A DNA stretch of 64,000 bases from Archangiaceae bacterium. Its GTDB lineage: Bacteria > Myxococcota > Myxococcia > Myxococcales > Myxococcaceae. Below, one piece after another: positions 46,978 through 56,386 of this stretch (position 1 is the stretch's first letter; every line of letters begins with the position of its first letter). The translations under genes and the position numbers were made by a program. The stretch covers positions 1 to 64,000 of the forward strand of contig JADJNS010000020.1 of NCBI GenBank assembly GCA_016714225.1, written 5' to 3'. Below the pieces are notes generated by a model. It saw nothing but the letters and a program-made list of their open reading frames with translations. It was not told where the DNA came from and did not search any database.

Positions 46978-47112
46978 CCACGTCCACGTCCACGTCCACG
47001 TCCACGAAAAAGCGGATACGAGCGGCCCAGCGCGAGGCGGTGCTCGAGCGCGAGCGAAGCGAGCGCAGTTCGTGGACGTGGACGTGGACGTACGTGGACG
47101 TGGACGTGGACG
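46978..47112. repeat. inverted (GTCCAC)n/(GTGGAC)n hexanucleotide arrays
   Basis: Five CCACGT units at 46978-47008 are mirrored by GTGGAC units at 47069-47112 with one interruption (TACGT at 47090-47094). The arms can pair perfectly for 23 bases, leaving a 60-base spacer that itself contains GAGCGCGAGC/GCGAGCGC-type symmetry. The element fills most of the gap between the convergent genes ending at 46887 and 47173, so it may act as a bidirectional terminator or be a dispersed repeat. Confidence 0.8.
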
Positions 47113-47172
47113 GCTTTCAGCAGCGCCCGACGCCAGCACCCACGCCCTGAGCCATCGCCACCCGCCCCGCCT

Positions 47173-48921
47173 TCAGGGCAGGAAGCGCACGTACGCGATG
47201 ATCGGCACCCCGACCCTCGCGGCATACGGGTCAGAGGTCACCACCACCGCCACCACCTTGTACCGCGTGGTGGCCGGCGGGCAGCTGCCTCCATCGCCGA
47301 GGCACCCCACGTACAGCTTGCCGAGGGTCGCCTGGGTGGGCCGGGCCGCGCTGGCCCCGCCGTCGAGCGTGAGCGGCAAGAGCGACGCCGGGTCCTGACC
47401 CGGCGCCCACTGGAACCGCGCGCAGTCGCTGTCCGAGTAGGTCGGCGAGGCCGGGTTGCAGCGGCTCAAGATGCCGCCCTCGGGCCCGCCGCCGTCGTAG
47501 GTGCCGCCGTCGGCCAGATACGCAGGCAGCTCTTCCCACAGCTCGACCGCGCTGATGGTGAGCGGCGCCTGCCCCTGGTTGGTGACGAGCTCCACGCCGA
47601 GCGGCGTGGTGAACGGCACGTCGGCGGGCTGCTGCGGCTGCCCGATGTTCACCGGCTTGGGCTTGGCGTTCGGCAGCAGCGACGTGCCGGTGAGCGTGGC
47701 GAACAGCGTCGCCGGCGTGCGGCCGGTGGGGCCCTGCCGGGTCCACAGCACCTGGGCCTGGTCGGCGCCCTCGTCGAGGCACTGCGACGCCGCGCGGTAG
47801 GTGACGGTGATGGGCGCGGTCTCCCACGGCTTGGGGTCGGTCTCGGCCATCGGCAGCCCGGTGGTGGCGGTGGTCAGCGGCATCGGAGCCCCGTCGGCCG
47901 GCACCGGCACGTTGCTGAACACGAAGTCCGACAGCACGCCCGCGTCGGGCGCCGCGCAGCGCTTGCCGCCGTACGTGTATGGCGAGTACCGCACCGTGTA
48001 CGTGACCGGAATGTTGCCCTCGTTCTTGAAGTACAGCTTGCCGGTGCGCTGCCCCGAGGTGCCCGGGCACGAGTACAGCGTGTTGTCGCAGAAGCCGCCG
48101 AAGTTGACGTTCAGGCTGCTGGTCACCTGGTCGGTGCAGGTCTCGGTGGCGCTGTCGTCGAACTTGAAGCACATCTTGGGCAGCGCCTGCGTGGCGCGGC
48201 CGGTGATCGGCACGGTGACCTTGCCGCCGAACGACTGATCGATGTCGATCTCGACCGCGCCGCTGAGGGTGCCGAACGGCGAGCCCACCATCGGAGCGAA
48301 CTTCACCTGCACGCTGGCGCTCCCCCCGGCGGGGATCATCACGTTGGTGAGCGCGGTGAAGTCGGCGGTGACGTCGGTCGAGCCCGTGATGGCCGCGCCC
48401 TTCACCGGCAGCGCGTTGCCGCCCGCGTTGGTGAGGGTCAGCATCAGCGACTTGTTCTCGCCGATGTAGACGTCGCCGAACGCCAGGGTGGTGGGCGTGG
48501 GCCGCGCCACCGCGGTGACCCCCTGCCCCTCGAGGTCGAGCGTCACGGTCTCGTGCTCGGGGTCGTTGGTGGTGAGCTGCACGGTGCCGGTGATGTGCTC
48601 GTCCGGCACGGTGGGCGTGAAGCTCAAGCTCAGCTCGCCCTGGTCTCCCGCGGCGATGGTGAACGGCAGCGACGTCTCGGCGCTGAACACCGGCTTCGAG
48701 AAGGTCGCCGCGCTGATGCTCAGCTCGCCGTTGCCCTTGTTGCGCACCCGCACCTTCTGGGTGCCCTTGAGGTTCACCTGCACGAAGCCGAAGTCGACCT
48801 TGGTGCGGTCAGACCCGTTGTCGTTGAGCACTTCGATCGCCGCGGCGTTCTTCGAGGGGCCCTTGCCGCAATCGCAGCCCGCGGCGAGCAGCGCTGCGAA
48901 ACAGATCAAGATTCTCTTCAC
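47173..48921 (-). CDS. lipoprotein with ASH/HYDIN-type beta domains
   Basis: I chose GTG 48921 because AAGGAG lies 6 bases upstream and the signal then reads KRILICFAALLAAGC (Cys16). A GTG at 48948 overlapping gpsA is less likely. The 582-residue protein has two ASH/choice-of-anchor-D-like modules (about 35-130 and 135-240: VDFGFVQVNLKGTQKVRVRN, LAFGDVYIGENKSLMLTLTN). A Cys-containing region (CFKFDDSATETC, CDNTLYSC) and more beta repeats follow. It is a surface structural protein type frequent in myxobacteria. Confidence 0.78.
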   Translation of the reverse strand: MKRILICFAALLAAGCDCGKGPSKNAAAIEVLNDNGSDRTKVDFGFVQVNLKGTQKVRVRNKGNGELSISAATFSKPVFSAETSLPFTIAAGDQGELSLSFTPTVPDEHITGTVQLTTNDPEHETVTLDLEGQGVTAVARPTPTTLAFGDVYIGENKSLMLTLTNAGGNALPVKGAAITGSTDVTADFTALTNVMIPAGGSASVQVKFAPMVGSPFGTLSGAVEIDIDQSFGGKVTVPITGRATQALPKMCFKFDDSATETCTDQVTSSLNVNFGGFCDNTLYSCPGTSGQRTGKLYFKNEGNIPVTYTVRYSPYTYGGKRCAAPDAGVLSDFVFSNVPVPADGAPMPLTTATTGLPMAETDPKPWETAPITVTYRAASQCLDEGADQAQVLWTRQGPTGRTPATLFATLTGTSLLPNAKPKPVNIGQPQQPADVPFTTPLGVELVTNQGQAPLTISAVELWEELPAYLADGGTYDGGGPEGGILSRCNPASPTYSDSDCARFQWAPGQDPASLLPLTLDGGASAARPTQATLGKLYVGCLGDGGSCPPATTRYKVVAVVVTSDPYAARVGVPIIAYVRFLP

Positions 48922-48944
48922 CGGTGTCTCCTTGAAACCTTGCT

Positions 48945-49946
48945 TCACAGCGCCTCGGCCTTGGGCGTGCGGGTCATCAGATCCATCACCGCCTGCTTGG
49001 GGTTCTTCCCCTCGTAGGCGATCAAGTACACCTGCTCGCAGATGGGCAGCTCGACCCCCATCTTCTTCGACAGGTCTCGGGCGGCGCGCGCGGTCTTCAC
49101 GCCTTCTGCCACCTGCTTCATCTCGGCGAGCACGTCGTCGAGCTTCTTGCCCTGGCCCAGCGCCAGGCCCACCCGCCGGTTGCGCGACAGCTCTCCGGTG
49201 CAGGTCAGCACCAGGTCTCCCATGCCGGCCAGACCCGAGAGCGTGAGCGGGTTCGCGCCCATGCGCACCGCCACCCGGGTGATCTCGGCCAGGCCTCGGG
49301 TGATGATGCCGGCGCGGGCGTTGTGGCCGAAGCCCAGGCCGTCGGCCATGCCCGCGGCGATGGCGATCACGTTCTTCAGGCTGCCGCCCACCTGCACGCC
49401 CACCACGTCGGTCGAGGTGTAGGTGCGAAAGGTGTCGTTCGAGAAGATCTTCTGCGCCCGCTGCGCCAGCTTTTCCCAGCGCGCCGCGATGGTGACGATG
49501 GTGGGCAGCCGCAGCACCATCTCTTTCGCGAACGACGGGCCGCTCAAGACGCCCACGTACGGGTGCAGCTCTTCGGGGAGCGCCTGCTCGAGCACCTCGG
49601 TCATGGTGAGCAGGGTGTCGTTCTCGATGCCCTTGGCCACGGTGATGATCGGCACGCTGCGCGGCAGGTACGGCAGCGCGCGGCCGATCAGCTCGCGGGT
49701 GGCGTGCGACGGAGTCGCCACCACCACCAGGTCGGCGCCCCTGGCGGCCTCTTCGATCGAGGTGGTGCCCCGAACCCGCTCGGGCAGCTTCAACCCCGGC
49801 AGGTAGCCGGCGTTCTCATGGGTGGCGTTGAGCGCGTCGATGGCCGCGGCGTCTCGGCCGTACAGCGCCACCGTCTCGCAGTTGCTGGCGAGCACCGTCG
49901 CCACCGCGGTTCCGAACGAACCGGCTCCATAGACGCACGCCTTCAT
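48945..49946 (-). CDS. gpsA: NAD(P)H-dependent glycerol-3-phosphate dehydrogenase
   Basis: The 333-residue enzyme has the N-terminal dinucleotide motif GAGSFGTAVATVL and VVVATPSHA. The substrate domain has GVLSGPSFAKE, the catalytic Lys in GGSLKNVIAIAAG and GFGHNARAGIITRGLAEI. It reduces dihydroxyacetone phosphate to sn-glycerol-3-phosphate, the first step of phospholipid synthesis. The length is standard. It lies just upstream of the ASH lipoprotein gene on the same strand. Confidence 0.97.
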   Translation of the reverse strand: MKACVYGAGSFGTAVATVLASNCETVALYGRDAAAIDALNATHENAGYLPGLKLPERVRGTTSIEEAARGADLVVVATPSHATRELIGRALPYLPRSVPIITVAKGIENDTLLTMTEVLEQALPEELHPYVGVLSGPSFAKEMVLRLPTIVTIAARWEKLAQRAQKIFSNDTFRTYTSTDVVGVQVGGSLKNVIAIAAGMADGLGFGHNARAGIITRGLAEITRVAVRMGANPLTLSGLAGMGDLVLTCTGELSRNRRVGLALGQGKKLDDVLAEMKQVAEGVKTARAARDLSKKMGVELPICEQVYLIAYEGKNPKQAVMDLMTRTPKAEAL

Positions 49947-50033
49947 GCGGCGCCTGACCTAGCACAGGTGAATCTCGGGCTCACCCGACCCGAGCTTCGA
50001 GACCTCGCCGTGCGCCTCACCCCGGCGCGGCGG

Positions 50034-50876
50034 TCAGATCGAGGTGACCAGGCCCACGCTGCAGGCCGGCATCACCGGCGAGTCGTCGCGGCGGCCGTGA
50101 ATGTCGAGCCCGAGCAGAAAGACGAACGAGGTCTTCGCCGACAGCGGCATCTCGGCCCCGGCGCGCAGCAGCACGTTGTGCCCGTACACCGGCGACCCCG
50201 GCACGCCGTCGAGCGGGTCCTTCGCGAACGGCTCGGTGTCGAGCGCCAGCATGTACTGCAGCGAGAGAAACAGCCGCGCCGCACGGGGGTGGTCACCCTG
50301 GTAGCTGACGGCGAACGCCGGCACGATGTTGAAGTTGCGCCGGCCGGTGAGCCAGCGCACGCCTTTGCCTTCCGAGCGGGCGTTCTGGTTGAAGAACGCC
50401 CAGCCGCCCTCGGCCATCAGCGCCATCGACCAGTTCGTGCCGCGGAAGAAATTGAGCCGCAGGGTCACCCGCGGCTCGTTCATCATGAAATAGAAGCTGT
50501 CGAAGCCCACCCCGATGTCGAAGCGCTCGGCCAGCCCCATCGCGAAGCGCAGGCCGAGCAGCGGGAAGCCCAGGTAGAACATCTCGCCGCGGGTGAGGAA
50601 CCCCAGCGAGCGGGCACCGAACATCGACACGGTGTTGGGCTCGAGCACCGGGCGGGGCGCCGAGACGCTGGGCGCCGGAGGCCGGCCCGGCGAGCTCGAC
50701 GCGGCGGGCACCGGCGCGGGCGCCAGGTCGGCCGCCGCCGGCTGGCTCGCGGCCGCGGGCGGCCTGGCGGGCGCGTTCGCGGGCAGCGTGTTCCACTCGT
50801 CGTCGGGGTTGGTGGGTGCCTGCGCCCACGAGAGCGTCGCCGAGAGCACCGCCGTCAGAATTGCCGCGCGGAACAT
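50034..50876 (-). CDS. secreted outer-membrane beta-barrel-like protein
   Basis: From ATG 50876 (AAGG 8 bases upstream) the 280-residue protein has a Sec signal (ILTAVLSATLSWAQA) and a Pro/Ala-rich spacer to residue 75. About 190 residues of amphipathic strands follow (FYLGFPLLGLRFAMGLAER, RVTLRLNFFRGTNWSMALM, LFLSLQYMLALDT), ending in a short hydrophobic strand LVTSI. This suggests a small barrel in the outer membrane. The last residue is Ile rather than the usual Phe. The function is unknown. Confidence 0.7.
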   Translation of the reverse strand: MFRAAILTAVLSATLSWAQAPTNPDDEWNTLPANAPARPPAAASQPAAADLAPAPVPAASSSPGRPPAPSVSAPRPVLEPNTVSMFGARSLGFLTRGEMFYLGFPLLGLRFAMGLAERFDIGVGFDSFYFMMNEPRVTLRLNFFRGTNWSMALMAEGGWAFFNQNARSEGKGVRWLTGRRNFNIVPAFAVSYQGDHPRAARLFLSLQYMLALDTEPFAKDPLDGVPGSPVYGHNVLLRAGAEMPLSAKTSFVFLLGLDIHGRRDDSPVMPACSVGLVTSI

Positions 50877-50889
50877 GGTGGGCACCTTA

Positions 50890-50934
50890 GGTCAAAACAC
50901 CAGGGGCGGGAGCCTTACGAGAAGGTCCCGCCCC
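50890..50934 (-). terminator. terminator hairpin after the diheme lipoprotein gene
   Basis: GGGGCGGG at 50903-50910 pairs with CCCGCCCC at 50927-50934, with an additional CCTT/AAGG inner stem. On the minus strand it is followed by TGGTGTTTTG. It lies 30 bases past the stop at 50964. Confidence 0.7.
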
Positions 50935-50963
50935 GCGTGCACTGCGCCACTTCAAGTGGGGCT

Positions 50964-53027
50964 CTAGAGCGTCTTGAGGTACGCGACCAGGTCGAGCTTG
51001 GCCTGATCGTCGAGCTGCGAGAGGTCGCCGTGCATCGCGTCACTGCCCTGCAGGCGGTCGAGCAGCGTGTGCGCGCTGCCGTCGTGGAGGTACGGCGCCG
51101 ACCGGGCCAGGCCCTTCAGCGACGGCGTGTCGAACGAGCCGCCCACGCCGACGTCGTGCAGGGTGACCACGCCGTTGGCGCTGTCGGTGAAGTTGCTGCC
51201 CGCGTGGCAGGTGCCGCACTGCGCCTTGGCGAAGGCCGCCTGACCGCGCTGCTGCTGGGTGGTGAGGCCGCCGGCCACCAGGTTGGCGTTCTCGGGCGCC
51301 GGCTCGCTGGCGAGCCACGCCAGCATCTGGTCGTTCTGCGCGTCGCTGGTGCCGCTGCCGCCCATGCGCTTGACCACCGTCTCGTGCATGAAGTCGTTGA
51401 AGTTCGTGAACTGCGCCTTCCAGAGGTACGGCGCGGTCTCTTTGACGCCGCGGCCGACCAGGCCCGGGGTCTGGCGCGCCCCGTCGGGGAAGCGCCACAC
51501 GTGACCGTCTTCGCGGCCCTCGAGGTGGCAGGTGCTGCAGGCCACGTGGGTCTGCGAGGCGCTCATCACCGAGCTCTGCGCGTCGAAGAAGTTGCGGCGG
51601 CCGATGGCGAGCTCGGGCGGCAGGGTGTCGGCGAGGCCCAGGTCGACGGTCTTCACCGCCACCACTTCGGAGCGCGGGCCGCCCGACGTGCCGTCGGCGT
51701 TGCGGTTCTCGAAGCGCACCACCTGGTGGTTGAACTGGTTGTAGACGTACGCGCGGCTGCCGTCGCGGGTGATGGCGATGCCGTCAGAGCCGGTGTTGAG
51801 GGCCGGGTCGGCGTTGCCCGCGGTCGCGCTCACGCTGCGCAGCGACTGGCCGGTCTTGCCGAAGTCGATGTTCTCACCGTCGTAGCCTTCGCGGCGGTAG
51901 GCGGGAATCACCGCCAGGTTCGAGGTCTCGCGGTTGACCACGAACAGCCAGTTGCCGCTCGGGTCGACGGCGGCTGCCGTCGGGCCCTGCACGGCCTTCA
52001 CCGCGCTCGCCGAGGCGCCGGTGCCGCCGCCCAGGGTGGAGATCGAGCCGCTGCCCACCGCGGTGGGGGGGAAATCGGCGCTGCTGTCGACCACGCCGCG
52101 CGACGCGCAGTCGGTGAGGTCGTCGGTGCGCGCCTGGCTCTCAGAGGTCTCGCTGGTGTCGAGGGTGACGATGCCCTCGGTGGCCACCGCGCCCACGTTG
52201 CAGGGGCCGCCCTGCTGGTAATAACCGCCGGTGCTCGACGGCATGCGGGTGATGTCGTCTTCGCGCGCCAGCACCGCGGGCACGAAGGCGCGCTTGCCGT
52301 CGGGGGTCACCACCACGTCGCTCATCGCGCGCGCCTTGAAGCTGGCGTAGGTGTTGCCCGAGGTGTCGCCCGAGACCTTGGTCTTGTTGAGCTGGTCGTA
52401 AATCTTGTTGTTCGAGGTGTCGGTCATCACCGCGCCGGTCTTCAGGTCGACCTCGACCACGTTGGCGCCCTTGTCCTGGCCGCGGTACTCGGTGAGCAGC
52501 GCCTTGTCGTTCGAGATCAGGGCGATCGAGCGCGGCTCGTAGCCGACGTTGCTCTCGTACTTGACCTGCAGGGTCTCGGTGTCGACCGCCTGCAGAATGC
52601 CGTAGTCCGAGGTGTCTTTCGCGGTGGCGCTCACCACGTACAGGGTCTTGCCGTCGAAGCTCACCGCCAGGCCGGTGGGGTCGGCGCCGGTGGCGACCTC
52701 GCTGGTCACCTGGCGCTCGCCCTTGCGAATCACCGAGACCGAGCGGCTGCCGCGGTTGGCGACGTACAGGGTGTCGTCAGTGCCCACCGCCACACGCATC
52801 GGGCGGGTGCCGACCTTCACGTCGTAGAGCTTCTCGTCGGTCTTGGTGTCGATCACCGAGACCACCCCGTTGTCGGTGTCAGCTGCATAGAGCAGCCCGT
52901 CATCGCTGGAGAGCGCCAGCGAGCCCGACGCTGAAGAGCTCTTCGCGCTCGGGCTGTTGGTGCACCCCACCATCGTCAACGCCGTCGCCACCGCCCCGAC
53001 CATCAGACCCTTCTTCATCCAGCCCAT
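50964..53027 (-). CDS. beta-propeller plus diheme cytochrome c (MauG/CcpA-like) lipoprotein
   Basis: From ATG 53027 (GAGGAGG Shine-Dalgarno) the 687-residue lipoprotein (TALTMVGC, Cys22) starts with YncE-like propeller repeats (LLYAADTDNGVVSVIDTKTD, TLYVANRGSRSVSVI, PTGLAVSFDGKTLYVV) to about residue 440. The C-terminal part has two c-type heme sites: CSTCH near 497 and CGTCH near 605. Between and after them are segments typical of diheme peroxidase/MauG-like proteins (DTPSLKGLARSAPYLHDGSA, TLLDRL). A role in periplasmic or surface redox chemistry is likely. Confidence 0.85.
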   Translation of the reverse strand: MGWMKKGLMVGAVATALTMVGCTNSPSAKSSSASGSLALSSDDGLLYAADTDNGVVSVIDTKTDEKLYDVKVGTRPMRVAVGTDDTLYVANRGSRSVSVIRKGERQVTSEVATGADPTGLAVSFDGKTLYVVSATAKDTSDYGILQAVDTETLQVKYESNVGYEPRSIALISNDKALLTEYRGQDKGANVVEVDLKTGAVMTDTSNNKIYDQLNKTKVSGDTSGNTYASFKARAMSDVVVTPDGKRAFVPAVLAREDDITRMPSSTGGYYQQGGPCNVGAVATEGIVTLDTSETSESQARTDDLTDCASRGVVDSSADFPPTAVGSGSISTLGGGTGASASAVKAVQGPTAAAVDPSGNWLFVVNRETSNLAVIPAYRREGYDGENIDFGKTGQSLRSVSATAGNADPALNTGSDGIAITRDGSRAYVYNQFNHQVVRFENRNADGTSGGPRSEVVAVKTVDLGLADTLPPELAIGRRNFFDAQSSVMSASQTHVACSTCHLEGREDGHVWRFPDGARQTPGLVGRGVKETAPYLWKAQFTNFNDFMHETVVKRMGGSGTSDAQNDQMLAWLASEPAPENANLVAGGLTTQQQRGQAAFAKAQCGTCHAGSNFTDSANGVVTLHDVGVGGSFDTPSLKGLARSAPYLHDGSAHTLLDRLQGSDAMHGDLSQLDDQAKLDLVAYLKTL

Positions 53028-53285
53028 TGATGCCTCCTCAAAGTGTGCTGCTGACTTCGAAAGTGCCCTGACACGCGCGTCACAGCTGGCCCGCGGCAAC
53101 CGACCGAATCTCTTTTGGCCCGACCCCCGAGGGGCGCCTGCCGTGCAGCCCCTGTGCCTTCAAGTCGCGAGATTGTAATGCGAATCTCGAGACTTTGCTG
53201 CGCTCGCCCGACCCTCGACATCTACGTTTCGCCCTTAGACGATTGCCCCGCCAACAACCGGCCAGTACACCGGGCTTTCTTCGAG

Positions 53286-54820
53286 ATGGCCCGCGGCGAG
53301 CCCATCGAGCTGTTGTCGTTCAGGCGCACTTTCGCGCTGTTGATTCTGCTCGTGGTCGTACCTTCGGCGGGCCTGTCGGGCTTCGGGGTGCTCGCCATCA
53401 TCAACGAGCGCGCCGCGGTGGAAAAGCGCATCGAAGGGGTGTGGTCGGGCCGGCTCTCGGTGATCGCCGGCCGGGTGGTGGCCTCGCTGGATCAGGCGGT
53501 CGCCCAGGTGGGCCCGCGCGGGCTCGAGCTCACCGGCAAGAAGGGGCCCCTGTCGGACCTCGGCTTTCGCGTCGACGCGGCGGGCGCGGTGACCTGCGAA
53601 GATCGGCGGCTCGAGGCGGCGCTGGCGCCGATCTCGAGCGAGCTGCTGGGGCTCTCCGAGCGCACCGTCTACTTCTCGGTGACCACGCCGCAGCGCACCT
53701 ACCTGCTGGCCGCGCAGCGCGAGGGTGACGGCGCGGTCGGAGCCAACCTCGCGCAGCGCGCGCTCGACGAGCTGGTCGAGGCGGCCTCGGTCGACGTGGC
53801 GCCGGTCGGAGAAGCGGCGTCGTTCGCGCTGCGGCCCATCAAGCGCGAGGTGCAAGAGGGCGGCGGCGTGGTGAGCCGCATCGCGGCGGGAGTGGCCGAC
53901 GTGAAAGAAGGCGTGCTCGGGCCCCGCGAGCTCGCCAGCCTCGCGCTGCCGACTCCGCTGCACGACTTTCGGCTGGTGGCGCTGAGCGTGGGTGAAGACC
54001 CGGTGGCCCAGGCCAGCGCGCGCAACCGCACCGTCTACGGAATTCTGCTCGGCGTCTTCTACCTGACGCTCATCATCGGGGTGGTCTACACCGGCCGCAC
54101 CCTGTACCGGGAAGCGCGGCTGTCGCGGCTCAAGACCGACTTCGTCTCGCTGGTCAGCCACGAGCTGCGCACCCCGCTCACCTCGATTCGGCTGTTCATC
54201 GCCACCCTGGCGATGGGCCGGGTCAAAGACCTCGCCCAGCACGACGAGGTGCTGGGCATGCTGTCGAAAGAGACCGCCCGGCTCTCGGCGATGATCGAAG
54301 GGGTGCTCGACTGGGCGCGCATCGAGAGCGGCCGCAAGTCGTACGAGCTGAAGGTGATGCCGGTCAGCGAGGTGGCGCAAGCCGCGCTCGAGGCGTTCAA
54401 GACCCAGCGCATGGGCGCCAAGATGACGCTCGAGGTCGACGTGGCCGACCACCTTCCCCAGGTCGAGGTCGATCGCGACGCGGTGGCCGGGGCGTTGCTC
54501 AACCTGCTGCAGAACGCGTGGAAGTACAGCGGCGACGACAAGCAGATCTCCTTCACCGTGGCCGCCGACCCGCGCGGGGTGCGCATCGACGTGCGCGACA
54601 ACGGCCTCGGCATTCCCGCTCGGAGCGAAAGAAGATCTTCGACCGCTTCTACCGGGTCGACAACCTGCTCACCCGGGCCACCGAGGGCACCGGCCTGGGG
54701 CTGTCGATCGCCCAGCGCATCGTGCAGGCCCACGGCGGCAAGATCTCGGTCGAGAGCGAGCCGGGAAAAGGGTCGACCTTCTCGGTGTTCCTACCGGCAG
54801 CGAGGGCAAGCCATGCCTGA
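53286..54820 (+). pseudogene. sensor histidine kinase, frameshifted in the ATPase domain
   Basis: From ATG 53286 there is a membrane helix (ALLILLVVVPSAGLSGFGVL), a sensor region of about 200 residues, and a second helix (TVYGILLGVFYLTLIIGVVY). HisKA (SLVSHELRTPLTSIRLF) and the N box (LLNLLQNAWKYSGDD) follow. After DNGLGIPA at about 54622 the frame fails. One base later it reads KKIFDRFYRVDN, then EGTGLGLSIAQRIVQAHGG and a stop at 54818-54820. Adding one base repairs a kinase of 511 residues. Without the repair the frame instead runs into the response regulator gene, producing a false fusion. The regulator start overlaps this stop by 8 bases. Confidence 0.85.
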
Positions 54821-55493
54821 CAAGCAGCGCATTCTGGTGGTCGAAGACGACCTCTCGATTCTCACCGGCGTGTCGATGAACCTGAAGTTCGAGGGCTACG
54901 ACGTCGAGCAGGCGCAAGACGGCAAGACCGGCCTGCAGAAGGCGATCGACCTCTCGCCCGACCTGATCGTGCTCGACATCATGCTGCCGCAGATGAACGG
55001 CCTCGAGATGATGAAAGAGCTGCGCGCCCGCGGCCGCGAGACGCCGGTGATCGTGCTCTCGGCGCGCGGCCAGGAGACCGACAAGATTCTCGGCCTGAAC
55101 CTCGGCGCCGACGACTACGTGGTCAAGCCGTTCGGCCTGCAAGAGCTGCTCGCCCGCATCAAGGCGGTCTTGCGCCGCCAGTCGCGCGAGCAAGAGCCGG
55201 TCAGCTTCGCCGACGTGAAGGTCGACCTCGCCGCCCGCACCGTGTCGAAGGGCGGGCAGCCGGTCGCGCTCACCGCGCAAGAGCTCAAGCTGCTCATTCA
55301 CTTCGCCTCGAACCCCGGCCGCACCTTCAGCCGCGACGAGCTGCTCGCCGCCGCGTGGGGCTACGGCTACGAGGGCACCACCCGCACCGTCGACAACTTC
55401 GTCTCGCAGTTGCGAGGCCGGTTCGAGGCGGACCCCGACGAGCCGCGGCACTTCGTTACCGTGCGAGGTCAGGGGTACCGCTTCGACCCCTGA
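54813..55493 (+). CDS. OmpR-family response regulator
   Basis: From ATG 54813 the 226-residue protein has a receiver domain (VVEDDLSILTG, phosphoacceptor Asp in LIVLDIMLPQMNG, switch VIVLSARG, Lys in DDYVVKPFG). A winged-helix output domain follows (LTAQELKLLIHFASNPGRTF, TVDNFVSQLRGRFE, ending VTVRGQGYRFDP). It is the partner of the histidine kinase upstream. Confidence 0.95.
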   Translation: MPDKQRILVVEDDLSILTGVSMNLKFEGYDVEQAQDGKTGLQKAIDLSPDLIVLDIMLPQMNGLEMMKELRARGRETPVIVLSARGQETDKILGLNLGADDYVVKPFGLQELLARIKAVLRRQSREQEPVSFADVKVDLAARTVSKGGQPVALTAQELKLLIHFASNPGRTFSRDELLAAAWGYGYEGTTRTVDNFVSQLRGRFEADPDEPRHFVTVRGQGYRFDP

Positions 55494-55582
55494 AAGAACC
55501 CCGCCCGGACGACACGAACCTGGCGTGGCAGGCGGCGCGTCGCCCCCTTCGACTTCGGCTTCGCCCTTCGCTCAGGGGTGAG

Positions 55583-56089
55583 CTACTTCAGCCCGTTGCG
55601 AATCAGCTCGAACAGCCCGTCGAGGCTCAAGAAGGTCAGCTCGACGTCGCCGAAGCGCACCTTGGTGCCGTCGGTCACCCGCGCCCGCTCGTTGGGCTGG
55701 AGCTTGAGCGGGCCGGCCCACGTGCCGTTCTTGCTCTCTGCGTCGACCAGGTTCCAGTCGGGGGTGCGGGGGTCTTTCTGGAAGTAGGCGTGAAAGCGGC
55801 TCACCGAGCCGTCGTCGATCACCACATCGTTCGAGTCGATGCGGCCGACCGTCACGCCCATCGCAAAGGCGTTGGGCTTGCCGGGCGACTTCTTCAGCTC
55901 GAAGATCACCGGCTCGCCGGCGAGCGGCGCCTTCAGCGGCGCGCCCGCCGCGGTGCCTGCCCAGGCCTCGTCTTGGTGCGACGTCGCCGGCACCGCCCAG
56001 TACAACACCGGGGCGTCGATCGACTTGCGCAGCTGCTCGGCTGGCTCGTTGAGGTACCGCCGGCAGTAATAAGAGAAGCCGATGGGCAC
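55583..56089 (-). CDS. FHA-domain protein
   Basis: The 168-residue protein starts at GTG 56089. The C-terminal 100 residues are a forkhead-associated domain: VTVGRIDSNDVVIDDGSVSR, FHAYFQKD, NLVDAESKNGTWAG, TDGTKVRFGDVELTFL. It has the Arg, Ser and Asn-Gly that read phosphothreonine. The N-terminal part has YYCRRYLNE and an extended segment of unknown role. It could read the Ser/Thr kinase in this window, but that is inference. It is divergent from a small gene at 56117. Confidence 0.9.
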   Translation of the reverse strand: MPIGFSYYCRRYLNEPAEQLRKSIDAPVLYWAVPATSHQDEAWAGTAAGAPLKAPLAGEPVIFELKKSPGKPNAFAMGVTVGRIDSNDVVIDDGSVSRFHAYFQKDPRTPDWNLVDAESKNGTWAGPLKLQPNERARVTDGTKVRFGDVELTFLSLDGLFELIRNGLK

Positions 56090-56116
56090 GGTCGGCCGTC
56101 ACTGTAAGATGGCGGC

Positions 56117-56371
56117 GTGCATCGGCGCTACACCATCCACCGTGACGGAGACCTGCTGGTCGAAGAGCTCGACGAGCATGGCAAGCCCATCGACCCCGAG
56201 CCCGTGCCGGCCGAAGACCGGCTGCCGGTCGAGGTGGTGGTGTTGGCTCCCGACGACGTCGACTCCAAGGCGGCGCTGCTCGACCTGCTCGAGCTGGCCC
56301 ACGAGATGGAAGCGAACCCCGACGAGCAGCAGGCGCGCCGGCGCCAGGGTCACAAGCTCGACGTGATCTAG
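56117..56371 (+). CDS. small acidic protein, 84 aa
   Basis: The GTG start 56117 is six bases after TAAGAT, with no Shine-Dalgarno, suggesting a leaderless message. The protein is acidic, with strands (RYTIHRDGDLLVEELDE), a VEVVVLAPDDV turn and a helix (AALLDLLELAHEM). No family is recognised. Codon use supports it. Confidence 0.55.
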   Translation: MHRRYTIHRDGDLLVEELDEHGKPIDPEPVPAEDRLPVEVVVLAPDDVDSKAALLDLLELAHEMEANPDEQQARRRQGHKLDVI

Positions 56372-56386
56372 AAGCAGCGCTTTCGC

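Noticed and set aside
46978..47112. Possible CRISPR or transposon ends
   Set aside because: The arrays are simple hexamers in opposite orientation with no spacers, and no transposase or target-site duplication is nearby.
49323..52934. 1203-codon plus-strand open frame across gpsA and the diheme lipoprotein genes
   Set aside because: It covers several well-supported minus-strand genes and intergenic sequence. The product is His/Arg/Val/Ala-rich and unlike a protein family.
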